Shown here: piece after piece, positions 52,487 to 61,893 of the stretch | Layout of the letters: each line of letters begins with the position of its first letter | Numbering within the stretch: position 1 is the stretch's first letter | Assembly: GCA_034670025.1 (NCBI GenBank) | Contig: JAXMOE010000002.1 | Location: 434,001-498,000 of the forward strand | Length of the DNA stretch: 64,000 bases | DNA from: PGYR01 sp034670025 | Lineage (GTDB): Bacteria; Bacteroidota; Ignavibacteria; Kapaibacteriales; UBA2268 | Direction of reading: 5' to 3' | Notes under the pieces: model-generated | Databases searched by the model: none | Told to the model about the DNA's origin: nothing | Seen by the model: the letters and a program-made list of their open reading frames with translations, nothing else | Made by a program: the position numbers and the translations under genes

Positions 52487-53707
52487 TTGCTTATTGCTAT
52501 GCCCCTATTATCAAGGGATATAGAATACAAAATATTAGAATCCAAATCACTCCAATCCGGTGTGGAATATCAATATTTGGAAATGGGTAGCAGGAGCAAA
52601 AAGTTAAGGGTTCACGTTGCAAGAATAGAGAAGAGAAATAGTTCAATCAGTGTAGTGCCATATATTATAAGTGATTATGCGAAAGAGCTGGGCTCAATAA
52701 TTGAATATGATACCACTCATCAAAACTCATTGATTTCTGTTAATGCGTCATTCTTTCAAGCAGGGACAAATTTGCCAGTGGGCATTACTATCATTGATTC
52801 AGAGCCATTGCAGATAAGAAAATATAAGCATTGGAGCTCTATAATTTTTACAGATGAACAAATATATTTTGATGAGGTTGAATTAACTGCGAGTTTGCAA
52901 TTTGGAAAGAACTCAGCGGAAATAGATCGATATAATTACAGGACTGACACTAGCCAAATAGTTGTTTACACGGGCCATTATACAGACATTTTTCCCTTTA
53001 TATCAGAAGATGATATTGAAGATAAATACTTTGAGTATCTGACGGAAACGGAGAATCTATTGGAAAGTGATAGTACAGAGACTTTGCTAAATCAAGAGGA
53101 ATTTTCAGTAAGATTGCAGAAATCTATCTCGGATTCACTTACTTATAGTTATGTATTGGCAAAACCTATACAAGGCGGATATGTGAATAATGCTAAAAGT
53201 TATGTTGTAAGAAATATAGATGAATTGCCAGTTGCAATAGGTAAAGGGGAATTGTTGCTCGAATTGCCAACTCAGTTACCACTTTTCAACGGAGACAGTA
53301 TAGTTGTGAAATATGCTACTAATTTAGATTTAGATGAAGTGCGGCACGTTATAACAACTACTCCAATAATTCTAAAAAATGGCAAAGAGTTCGTAAATTC
53401 CAAGTATGAGGGGGCTACTTCTCGTAGATTTAATTATAGCCACTTGGCTCGTACGGCATTCGGTTATGATGATAAATACTATTATTTAGTAGCGGTAGAA
53501 CCAAACAGAGGCCGCAAAGTAAAAGGTGCAACACTCAAAGAGCTCTCTTGGATAATGGAAACAGTTGGTGCAACTGAAGCAATAAATTTGGATGGTGGCG
53601 GATCGACGGCTTTTGTAATTGATGGTAAAAACTTAGCTATACCTTATAATTATGATTATAATCGCAAGGTTACGACGGCGATAAAAGTAAAGAAAAATAG
53701 AAAATAA
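52487..53707 (+). CDS. Phosphodiester glycosidase family (NAGPA-like) exported protein
   Basis: Protein of 406 residues counted from the TTG at 52487. The NAGPA/DUF2233 core is seen in VNASFFQAGTNLPVGI and, near the end, TAFGYDDKYYYLVAVEPNR and INLDGGGSTAFVIDGK with the GGGST loop conserved in this family. These proteins cleave sugar-phosphodiester bonds, often in the envelope. The TTG leaves a signal peptide that is too short; an ATT at 52460 in the same frame gives MRIYSYIFLLLIAM, a much better one. The gene is followed four bases later by an ABC ATPase. Confidence 0.85.
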   Translation: MLIAMPLLSRDIEYKILESKSLQSGVEYQYLEMGSRSKKLRVHVARIEKRNSSISVVPYIISDYAKELGSIIEYDTTHQNSLISVNASFFQAGTNLPVGITIIDSEPLQIRKYKHWSSIIFTDEQIYFDEVELTASLQFGKNSAEIDRYNYRTDTSQIVVYTGHYTDIFPFISEDDIEDKYFEYLTETENLLESDSTETLLNQEEFSVRLQKSISDSLTYSYVLAKPIQGGYVNNAKSYVVRNIDELPVAIGKGELLLELPTQLPLFNGDSIVVKYATNLDLDEVRHVITTTPIILKNGKEFVNSKYEGATSRRFNYSHLARTAFGYDDKYYYLVAVEPNRGRKVKGATLKELSWIMETVGATEAINLDGGGSTAFVIDGKNLAIPYNYDYNRKVTTAIKVKKNRK

Positions 53708-53711
53708 ATGA

Positions 53712-54731
53712 ATGTCAATAATTGAATTAAAAAATATAACTAAGAAGTATGATGATAGCACAACTGCTGTTGATGATATTTCTATTAATATACGCGATGG
53801 CGAATTTCTAATTCTCGTGGGGCCTTCTGGTTGTGGTAAATCTACAACTCTGCGAATGATTGCGGGATTAGAAACAATTACTGATGGCGAGATTAAGATT
53901 GACGACAAAGTAATTAACGACATACCAGCAGGAAAAAGAGACATAGGAATGGTGTTCCAGAATTATGCTCTTTACCCACACAAGACTGTGAGGGGCAACT
54001 TAGAATTTCCTCTTAAAATCAAGAAAATAGCTAAAGCTGACATTCAGAAGAGGGTAGAAGAGATTGCAAAATTAGTAGAAATAGATGAGCTATTGGATAG
54101 ATACCCCAAGCAGCTATCAGGTGGACAAAGGCAGAGAGTCGCACTCGGAAGAGCGATTGTTCGTGAGCCAAAAGTGTTTCTGTTCGATGAGCCGCTTTCC
54201 AATCTGGATGCTAAGCTACGTACACAAATGAGAAATGAGATAATATCTCTGCAAAGAAAGTTGAATATAACCTCGGTCTATGTTACTCATGACCAGACAG
54301 AAGCTATGACTATGGGCGACAGGATAGTGATTATGGATAAGGGGAGGGTGATGCAGGTCGGCACGCCAGATGAAATATATAATACTCCGAATAATCTATT
54401 CGTAGCTGAATTTGTTGGTTCACCAATGATAAATACTTTCTCGAAAGATGATTTCAAAAAATTGAGTTCATTAGATGTGATAGATAATGTTAGTACTATT
54501 GCTGTTAGGCCCGATGATATACAGCTGACTGATTTCAAGTCGGGAGATTATGAAATATTGAACATTGAAAACCTTGGACACGAGTTTTTGTATCATATTT
54601 CAGTGCTTGGTAGTAACTGCATAGTAAGAAATAAATCCAGATATGAAGTGTCTGTTGGAGATAGAATTAACATAGAATTAAATCAAGAAAAAATATTGAA
54701 ATTCGATAAAGAAGGCAAGGCGATTAGATGA
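53712..54731 (+). CDS. ABC transporter ATPase, UgpC/MalK (CUT1) type
   Basis: ATPase of 339 residues with the extra C-terminal regulatory (TOBE) region of the MalK/UgpC group. Walker A is GPSGCGKST (K43), the Q-loop lies in GMVFQNYALYPHKT, the signature is LSGGQRQRVALGRA and Walker B VFLFDEPLSNLDAK, with the switch histidine in VYVTHDQTEAMT. These serve sugar or glycerophosphate importers. No permease or binding protein is nearby, so it probably serves partner complexes encoded elsewhere. It overlaps the ABC-F gene by four bases. Confidence 0.93.
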   Translation: MSIIELKNITKKYDDSTTAVDDISINIRDGEFLILVGPSGCGKSTTLRMIAGLETITDGEIKIDDKVINDIPAGKRDIGMVFQNYALYPHKTVRGNLEFPLKIKKIAKADIQKRVEEIAKLVEIDELLDRYPKQLSGGQRQRVALGRAIVREPKVFLFDEPLSNLDAKLRTQMRNEIISLQRKLNITSVYVTHDQTEAMTMGDRIVIMDKGRVMQVGTPDEIYNTPNNLFVAEFVGSPMINTFSKDDFKKLSSLDVIDNVSTIAVRPDDIQLTDFKSGDYEILNIENLGHEFLYHISVLGSNCIVRNKSRYEVSVGDRINIELNQEKILKFDKEGKAIR

Positions 54732-56698
54732 TTAATGTATCAAATTTGACACTCTCATTTGGTGGGAGGACTCTACTGGATGGTATCACTTTTGTGGTGA
54801 ACCCTAAGGAAAGAGTGGGCTTGATTGGTAGAAATGGTCAAGGTAAATCGACTTTGCTAAAAATACTACACGGCATAGTAACTCCAAACGATGGGGCTAT
54901 ATCGCACCCAAAGGAATATGAGATTGGATACTTACCACAAGAAGGTGGAGCTAAATCTGATCTGACATTGTTCGATGAAGTAAAGAAGGCATTTGAGAAG
55001 CAGAATAGATTAAAAGAGCAGATAGAATCAGTTACCGAAGAGATAACTAATCGTGAAGACTATCGCTCTCAGGAATATTCTGATTTGATTCAGAAACTAT
55101 CTGAGCTGAACGACCAGCTCAATATACTCGATTCTGGTTCAGTAGAAGCAAAGATTGAGAAAGTTTTATTGGGTCTTGGATTCAAGAGAAGTGAGTTTGA
55201 GAAGTTCTGCAATCAGTTCTCTGGTGGTTGGCAGATGAGAATTGAGTTAGCTAAGATTTTGTTAAAACAGCCAGATTTGATTTTGCTCGATGAGCCAACT
55301 AATCACCTTGATATAGAGTCGATAATGTGGCTAGAATCTTTCCTCAGAGATTACTACGGTGCTGTGATAATTGTGTCGCACGATAAGCGATTCCTCAACA
55401 ATGTTACTAATAGGACTATTGAGGTTTTGAACGGCAGTATTTATGATAAGAAATTTGCTTACAGTAGATTTTTGGAAGAGAGAAGAGTAGAAATAGATTT
55501 ACAAAAAAAGGCACTGGCGAATCAGGAAAAGCATATTAAAAGTGTAGAGCAATATGTCGATAGATACCGAGCCAAGGCACGCCATGCTTCCAGGGCTCAG
55601 TCCAAGTTGAAGCAGTTGGATAAATTAGACAAGATTGAGATAGATGATTTTGAAGATAAGCGAATTAATTTTAAATTCCCTCCTGCTCCACGTTCGGCGA
55701 AGTTAGTTGTGGAAGCGAAAGGGATTCACAAGAGTTTTGGTCCTAAACATGTGCTGAAAGGTGTTGACTTTGTGTTGGAAAGAGGTCAGAAAGTATCATT
55801 CGTCGGTAAAAATGGTACTGGTAAATCAACCTTAACAAAGATTATTACTGAACACATTAGTTATGATGAAGGTGAGTTAATCCACGGTGGCAGTGTCCAG
55901 CTTGGATACTTTAGACAAGACCAATCGCAAATGTTGAATGAGCAGTTAACAGTGCTTGATACTATTACTAATGTTGCCAATGAGGAAATGCGTCCTTATG
56001 TTCGTGATTTACTCGGTGCGTTTCTGTTTTCTGGAGATGATGTTCAGAAGAAAGTTCAAGTGCTTTCGGGTGGCGAAAGGGCGAGACTATCTATTGCCAA
56101 ATTGCTGTTAGAACCGACAAACTTCCTCGTTATGGATGAGCCGACTAACCACTTGGATATTTCGTCGAAGACTATTCTGAAAGATGCACTAATGAATTAT
56201 GATGGTGCTCTTATTTTGGTCTCGCACGATAGGGATTTCCTTCAAGGAATCACTGAAGAGACCATAGAGTTCACCGAAAATAGCACTAAGATATATATGG
56301 GTGATATTGATTATTACTTAGAGAAACGAAACTTAGATGATATTTCAGATATTGATTTGGAACATGTTCCTAAAGCAAAAACAAGCATTCAGGGTGAGCA
56401 GAAAAGTGATTCGCAACAACGCAGATTGCTTAAGAAAGAGTTAGAAAAAAATAAGCGACAAGCTGAGAAGAAAATTGAAAATTGCGAAGTGGCAATTGCA
56501 GAGTTAGAAGAGAAGAAGGAGGAATTGGATGCCCAGTTCGCTGACCCAGATTTGTATGACGACACAGACAAAGTAAATGAGCTAAAAGTGGACTATGAAA
56601 AAATAAAGTCCAGTTTACAAGAGCAAATGGACTTATGGACAGACTTTAGTATTGAGTTAGAAGAAGTCTCGGAAGAGCTGATTAACCACCAAGGTTAG
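54728..56698 (+). CDS. ABC-F family ATPase (Uup/YheS-like)
   Basis: Soluble duplicated ABC protein of 656 residues with no membrane segments. The first ATPase has GRNGQGKST and QFSGGWQMRIELAKIL; the second has GKNGTGKST and VLSGGERARLSIAKLL. Between them lies the charged linker helix region (QEKHIKSVEQYVDRYRAKARHASRAQS). ABC-F proteins act on ribosomes, for example in stalling relief. A coiled-coil C-terminal extension (about 575-650) is typical of Uup. The 3' end overlaps the convergent NlpC gene by 17 bases. Confidence 0.95.
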   Translation: MINVSNLTLSFGGRTLLDGITFVVNPKERVGLIGRNGQGKSTLLKILHGIVTPNDGAISHPKEYEIGYLPQEGGAKSDLTLFDEVKKAFEKQNRLKEQIESVTEEITNREDYRSQEYSDLIQKLSELNDQLNILDSGSVEAKIEKVLLGLGFKRSEFEKFCNQFSGGWQMRIELAKILLKQPDLILLDEPTNHLDIESIMWLESFLRDYYGAVIIVSHDKRFLNNVTNRTIEVLNGSIYDKKFAYSRFLEERRVEIDLQKKALANQEKHIKSVEQYVDRYRAKARHASRAQSKLKQLDKLDKIEIDDFEDKRINFKFPPAPRSAKLVVEAKGIHKSFGPKHVLKGVDFVLERGQKVSFVGKNGTGKSTLTKIITEHISYDEGELIHGGSVQLGYFRQDQSQMLNEQLTVLDTITNVANEEMRPYVRDLLGAFLFSGDDVQKKVQVLSGGERARLSIAKLLLEPTNFLVMDEPTNHLDISSKTILKDALMNYDGALILVSHDRDFLQGITEETIEFTENSTKIYMGDIDYYLEKRNLDDISDIDLEHVPKAKTSIQGEQKSDSQQRRLLKKELEKNKRQAEKKIENCEVAIAELEEKKEELDAQFADPDLYDDTDKVNELKVDYEKIKSSLQEQMDLWTDFSIELEEVSEELINHQG

Positions 56699-57521
56699 TG
56701 TTCGGCTCTTTGTCTTCGTCTTTAATTATGCTCAAATTCAACAAATCATCATCAGTTAATCTTCTGCCACCAATGAATCTTTTGTTGTAATATCTACTTT
56801 CTAATGAAGAAACAGTAACTCCGTAGCGAGAACTAGCGTGAGCAAATAGGTTGTCACCAAGATATATTCCACAGTGAGAAGCATAAGCATAGCTTCTGGT
56901 GTGGAAGAAAATCAAGTCTCCAAATTGCAATTCGTCAAATTTTTCTATTTTTTCGCCAACAGTATATTGCCATCTTGCAGTACGTGGAATTTTTACCTCT
57001 GCAGCTTCTTCAAATATACTTTGAGTAAATGCAGAACAATCGATTGATTTGCGAGAAGTACCGCCAAATCTGTAAGGAGTACCCAACCAACCCATAATTG
57101 ATTCCATAATCAATTCTTTTTCTATACCGTTTTCAGTAAATCTGTCATCTTCACCATTAGCAACGAAGTCTAACCATTGGTCTTCAAAATTTGTAATATC
57201 TACTTCCACATCGGTGTAAGTGACATCTTCTGTTTCCATAATTTCTAACTCTTTTGCTTCCGATTCGTCTAATTCGGCATCGCTAAGTAGTTCCGAATCT
57301 TCTTGAATAGCAATAGTCAAAGTAGAATCTTTTTCTATTGGTTCTAATCCTGCGATTCTGCAAACTTCTTCAGAATGTGAGCGAATCATTTCCAATGCTT
57401 TCTTCTTAGTAAGCTTTGGGTTGTAACTTCTTCTTGCCAACAAATCGGCTGATGAAGTAAATACTATAACTATAATTAATACTAATGTTAGGGGTAATTT
57501 CCCTGTCAAGTTTATTTTCAT
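56682..57521 (-). CDS. NlpC/P60 cell-wall peptidase
   Basis: Exported C40 peptidase of 279 residues that cleaves peptidoglycan stem peptides. I chose the ATG at 57521, which gives a standard signal peptide (MKINLTGKLPLTLVLIIVI); the frame could extend to 57572 but the extra 17 residues are basic and unusual. The acidic linker (about 65-120) is followed by the catalytic core: C162 in SIDCSAFTQ, H216 in SHCGIYLGD and the third residue H228 in FAHASSRYG. It overlaps the ABC-F gene on the other strand. Confidence 0.92.
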   Translation of the reverse strand: MKINLTGKLPLTLVLIIVIVFTSSADLLARRSYNPKLTKKKALEMIRSHSEEVCRIAGLEPIEKDSTLTIAIQEDSELLSDAELDESEAKELEIMETEDVTYTDVEVDITNFEDQWLDFVANGEDDRFTENGIEKELIMESIMGWLGTPYRFGGTSRKSIDCSAFTQSIFEEAAEVKIPRTARWQYTVGEKIEKFDELQFGDLIFFHTRSYAYASHCGIYLGDNLFAHASSRYGVTVSSLESRYYNKRFIGGRRLTDDDLLNLSIIKDEDKEPNTNLGG

Positions 57522-57607
57522 TTCTTGTTGTTTAGTTTTGTTTTTTATAATATTGAAAACAATATCTCGCAAATTATATATTTAAAATTCTTAATACAAA
57601 TAAAAAT

Positions 57608-58393
57608 ATGAACTTATCTATAATTCAGTTTGAAACTTTGCTCAATCAAAAAGAAAAAAATATCCATACTTTAGAGAAATACTGTAACGAATTAGATTCG
57701 GATATATTAGTGTTTCCTGAACTCTCTACTACTGGCTACTTACATAAAGACAAGCAAAGCTTAATGAATATTTCTGACAAATTTGATAGTAATACGATTA
57801 GTAAATTTCAAAAGTTATCCACCGAGGAAGAAAAAATTATTGTTTTTGGATTTTCTGAACTTTCTGGGGGAAATATCTATAATTCGGCTGCGGTTCTGAT
57901 TCCTGATTCATCAAAATCTACAATTTACAGGAAGACACATTTGTTCTACAAAGAGAGATTTATTTTCAGTGAAGGAGACACAGGATTCGATGTAGTAGAA
58001 TACAATGGGTTAAATTTGGGTACAATGATTTGCTATGATTGGCGATTCCCAGAATCTTCTCGAGCATTGGCACTCAAAGGAGCAGATTTGATAGTATGCC
58101 CTTCTAATTTAGTAACTGGTGTGTGGCAGAATGTTATGAGTACAAGAGCTTTGGAAAATAAAGTCTATGTAGCAGTGTCTAATAAATTTGGAACGGAATC
58201 TGATAGTGAAGAAACCCTTGAGTTCAATGGCGAATCTGCTATCTATTCTTACGACGGGTCTTACTTAGCGAAAGCGAGTGCTGACAAAGAAGAAGTAATA
58301 ACTGCAGTTATTTATCCAGAAAATACTCGTGACAAATCATTCAATGAAGTCAATGATATATTCAAGGATAGAAGACCTGATTTTTATCTATAA
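57608..58393 (+). CDS. Nitrilase-superfamily carbon-nitrogen hydrolase
   Basis: Enzyme of 261 residues with the Glu-Lys-Cys triad of the family: E38 in FPELSTTGY, K109 in YRKTHLF and C142 in MICYDWRFPES. It hydrolyses amides or ureas such as omega-amides or carbamoyl compounds; the substrate is not set by sequence. It is cytosolic, with no signal peptide. It is followed by murC after an 84-base gap. Confidence 0.9.
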   Translation: MNLSIIQFETLLNQKEKNIHTLEKYCNELDSDILVFPELSTTGYLHKDKQSLMNISDKFDSNTISKFQKLSTEEEKIIVFGFSELSGGNIYNSAAVLIPDSSKSTIYRKTHLFYKERFIFSEGDTGFDVVEYNGLNLGTMICYDWRFPESSRALALKGADLIVCPSNLVTGVWQNVMSTRALENKVYVAVSNKFGTESDSEETLEFNGESAIYSYDGSYLAKASADKEEVITAVIYPENTRDKSFNEVNDIFKDRRPDFYL

Positions 58394-58477
58394 AACAACA
58401 ATTTCTGCTACTATTACATATTAAACACTGAAAATTCATAAATTACTAATTGCATTGAATCAAATAACGAAAAATTT

Positions 58478-59848
58478 ATGTTTTCTTCTATCAAAAAAAT
58501 TCATTTTGTAGGTATAGGCGGTATTGGAATGAGCGGTATAGCCGAGATTTTACTATCTCAGGGCTTTACTGTTAGCGGCTCTGATATGGCTCAGTCCGAA
58601 AATACCGATTATTTAGTAAAATTAGGTGCAGAAGTGCATATTGGACACGCAGAATCGAACGCAGAAGATGCGGAGGTTGTAGTGTATTCTAGTGCGGTTA
58701 ATCCTAATGAAAACCCCGAAACGCTCTACGCTCAAGACAATAATATTCCTGTGATAAGGAGAGCCGAGATGTTGGCAGAATTGTCTCGATTGAACTATTG
58801 TTTAGCAATTGCTGGGACCCACGGTAAGACAACAACTACTTCTATGATTAGCTTAGTGCTAATAGAAGCAGGAATAGACCCAACTGTATTGGTTGGTGGT
58901 CGATTACAAGATTTTGGTGGAACAAATGCAAGATTAGGTAGGGGCGATTGGATTGTAGTGGAAGCTGATGAGTATGACAGATCATTCTTGCAGCTAACTC
59001 CTACTATATCTATAATAAATAATATAGAAGCTGATCACTTAGATATATATAGAGATTTAGATGATATTTATGAGACATTCATTGAGTTTGCCAACAAAGT
59101 GCCGTTCTACGGATTGGTCGCAATGTGTTTGGACGACAAAGGATGTAAGGAAATATATTCTAAGATTAACAAGAAAATAATCACTTATGGATTTTCGAGA
59201 CACTCATTAGTGAGAGCTGACAACCCTATCTATGACAACAGGATTAGTTCTTGTGAAGTGTATTTGGAAGATGAGTTATTGGGCAGAATTGAAATTGGTA
59301 TGCCTGGTAGGCACAATCTTACTAATGCAATGGCTGCTGTTGCTGTGGCATTGCAGATGGATATTCCATTTGAGACAATACAAAGTGCGTTGAAAAAATT
59401 CAATGGTGTATTCCGTAGGTTTGAACAAAAAGGTACTTACAAAGATTGCTTAGTGGTTGACGATTACGCTCACCATCCTTCGGAAGTGAAAGCTACATTG
59501 GAAGCAGCAAGAAAAGGATGGGATAAGAAGGTAATTTGTATTTTCCAACCGCATACTTTTACTAGAACCAAAGAACTAGCAGATGAGTTTGGAATTTCGT
59601 TCCACGATGCTGATGTACTAATAGTTACAGATGTTTACCCAGCAAGAGAAAAACCTATAGAAGGCGTAACCGGTGAGTTGATTGCAGATTCTGCTAAAAA
59701 CTATGGCCACAGGAATGTGATTTATGTTGAGGATAAAGATAATTTAAAAGCTGAATTAGATAAACAAATAGACGACGAATACGTAATTCTTACAGTTGGA
59801 GCTGGCAATATTTTCAAATTTGCCGAGCTATTAGTTAATAGTAATTAA
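58478..59848 (+). CDS. murC: UDP-N-acetylmuramate-L-alanine ligase MurC
   Basis: Cytosolic Mur ligase of 456 residues that adds L-alanine to UDP-MurNAc, the first stem-peptide step. The N-terminal motif is GIGGIGMSGIAEILL, the ATP loop GTHGKTTT (K117), the central NIEADHLD, and the C-terminal DDYAHHPSEVKATLEAARKGW. It is not in a visible dcw cluster: no other mur or fts gene lies within this window. The next gene starts 17 bases later. Confidence 0.97.
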   Translation: MFSSIKKIHFVGIGGIGMSGIAEILLSQGFTVSGSDMAQSENTDYLVKLGAEVHIGHAESNAEDAEVVVYSSAVNPNENPETLYAQDNNIPVIRRAEMLAELSRLNYCLAIAGTHGKTTTTSMISLVLIEAGIDPTVLVGGRLQDFGGTNARLGRGDWIVVEADEYDRSFLQLTPTISIINNIEADHLDIYRDLDDIYETFIEFANKVPFYGLVAMCLDDKGCKEIYSKINKKIITYGFSRHSLVRADNPIYDNRISSCEVYLEDELLGRIEIGMPGRHNLTNAMAAVAVALQMDIPFETIQSALKKFNGVFRRFEQKGTYKDCLVVDDYAHHPSEVKATLEAARKGWDKKVICIFQPHTFTRTKELADEFGISFHDADVLIVTDVYPAREKPIEGVTGELIADSAKNYGHRNVIYVEDKDNLKAELDKQIDDEYVILTVGAGNIFKFAELLVNSN

Positions 59849-59865
59849 AAAAAATAATAAGTAAA

Positions 59866-61893
59866 ATGAAAAATATTATACTACTTTTTGCACTCTCATT
59901 ATTGTTACAAAGTACTGTGTTTACAAGCGATTATGATAATGAAGTATTAGCTGAGATAGGTGATGAAAAAATCACTTATGAAAGATTAGAAGACGCTTAT
60001 CAGAAAAATATGGTTGGAAAAGAGAGAGAGTTAAAGGATTTGGAAAAGGATTCTTTGATGAATTTTTTAGACCTTTTTATTAAATACAGATTAAAAGTTA
60101 AAGACGCAATTGACAGAGGTTTTGACAAAGAACCTGAATTAGTTAAAGAAATAAGCACAAACAAGGATTTATTAACCGAATCGTATTATTATGACAAAAA
60201 TGTATTTCAGCCAGCTATTAACAAATTAGTGAACAGAAGGCAATACTATTTGAAATTTGGATACATTCTTTTTCCATTCACTCCAGAAGCTGAAGGTAAT
60301 ACACTTACAGACCCGATAGACTTTGCACAATCGGTTTTGGACAGTATTAATAGAGGTACTATTACATTTGCTGAAGCTGCCAAAAGGTATGCTGCTGAAA
60401 AAGATTTAAAGGAAAGTGGTGGTATAGTAAATAAATATCTGATTTCAGGAACAATACAAAAGCCAATAGAAGATGTATTGTTTGAACTTAGCCCTGGTCA
60501 AATCAGTGGAACGCTATTGAAAACAACCTATGGTTATTTCATAATAAAACTGGTAGAACGTTCGCCAAGAGTCCAAATTAAAGCCGCCCACATATTAATT
60601 GCTAAAGAAAGAGGGGAGAAAAAAATTACTGATGCCCAAAACAAGAAAATGGATTCATTGTTACAAGTAATAAAAAATGGTGAGGACTTTGCAAGAATTG
60701 CGGAATTAAATTCTGAAGATCACGCCAGTGCGGTAAATGGTGGCGAATTGGAAGATTATTATGATTTGGCAGTTGGATTAGTCAACAGTAAAAAAATGTT
60801 GACAGATGATTTTGTTAACGAACTTTTAAAATTGAATGATGGTGAAATATCTGATATTTTTTATACTTTATATGGTGCACATATATTAAAGAGAATCGAT
60901 ACGAGAAAAGTAGATATTGAAAGTGAAAGAAAAGAACTTGAGACAATGTTCAAAAATATTCGATATACAGAAGCAAAAGAAAATTTTTACAATGATTATG
61001 TTCGTACTAATGGATTTGAAATCAACAGTAACGCACTAAGTCAGATATTGAAGAATGTAGATTACACTAAAACTAACTTAGATTCAAACTGGGCAGCAGA
61101 GATCCCCAAAGATATATACAACGATAATCTTTTTAAATTTGATGGCAAAAGCTGGTCTGTGGGGCAGTTTGTCAAACTTCTTTCCGATAAATCTAATTCG
61201 GAATATAGAGCTACTGCTCTTAACCGAGAAGGGCTACAATCTGTAATGTTCAAAATTGTAAAGCCAGAGGTTTTGCAAATGTGGTCTGAAGAGTTAATGG
61301 AAGAAGACAAGAAGTTCCGCAACTTAGTTAATGAATTTAGAGATGGAATATTACTTTTCAAGGTTGAGGCAATGGAAGTTTGGGATAAATTAGAGCTTGA
61401 CACTGCAATGGCAAAAACATATTTTGACAGCACCAGTACCAAGTTTTATACTAAGAAAAAGTATGATTTGTCAGAAATATTTATACTACAAAGGTCTTTA
61501 GCTGACGAGTTATATGAAAGAGCAAAGTCTGGTGAAGATTTTGATAAATTAGCTGCTAATCATACGGAAAGACAAGGATATAGAGAAAAGAATGGGCACC
61601 ATGGAACAGTGAATGCCGATCAGAATAAATTCTCTAGACAACTGAAAGACGAAGTAATATCTGATGGTACTATAATCCCTCCAAAAGATTACAAAAGCGG
61701 TTTGAGTATTATAAAAATAAATGAAGTGATAGACCCAAGAATTAAAAACTTTGAAGAAGCGTTAGTCGATTTGGCACCATTGGTCCAAGAGATTAAACAA
61801 AAACAATTAGTTGATAAATGGTTGAGTGAAGTAAGAAAAAAACACAAAGTAGAAATTAACAAAGATGTAATTAATGAGATTTATGAAAATTAG
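59866..61893 (+). CDS. PpiC/SurA-type peptidyl-prolyl isomerase
   Basis: Exported foldase of 675 residues with a signal peptide (LLLQSTVFTS). The N-terminal helical region resembles the SurA chaperone domain. A parvulin domain is clear at about 240-350 (IKAAHILIAKERGEKKI, GEDFARIAELNSEDHASAVNGGELEDY), and a weaker first one lies near 110-230 (YYLKFGYILFPFTPEA, VLFELSPGQISGTLLKTTYGYFIIKLVE). The long C-terminal helical part (360-540) precedes a third, degenerate PPIase-like block ending ERQGYREKNGHHG. Its 3' end overlaps the next foldase gene by 20 bases. Confidence 0.88.
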   Translation: MKNIILLFALSLLLQSTVFTSDYDNEVLAEIGDEKITYERLEDAYQKNMVGKERELKDLEKDSLMNFLDLFIKYRLKVKDAIDRGFDKEPELVKEISTNKDLLTESYYYDKNVFQPAINKLVNRRQYYLKFGYILFPFTPEAEGNTLTDPIDFAQSVLDSINRGTITFAEAAKRYAAEKDLKESGGIVNKYLISGTIQKPIEDVLFELSPGQISGTLLKTTYGYFIIKLVERSPRVQIKAAHILIAKERGEKKITDAQNKKMDSLLQVIKNGEDFARIAELNSEDHASAVNGGELEDYYDLAVGLVNSKKMLTDDFVNELLKLNDGEISDIFYTLYGAHILKRIDTRKVDIESERKELETMFKNIRYTEAKENFYNDYVRTNGFEINSNALSQILKNVDYTKTNLDSNWAAEIPKDIYNDNLFKFDGKSWSVGQFVKLLSDKSNSEYRATALNREGLQSVMFKIVKPEVLQMWSEELMEEDKKFRNLVNEFRDGILLFKVEAMEVWDKLELDTAMAKTYFDSTSTKFYTKKKYDLSEIFILQRSLADELYERAKSGEDFDKLAANHTERQGYREKNGHHGTVNADQNKFSRQLKDEVISDGTIIPPKDYKSGLSIIKINEVIDPRIKNFEEALVDLAPLVQEIKQKQLVDKWLSEVRKKHKVEINKDVINEIYEN

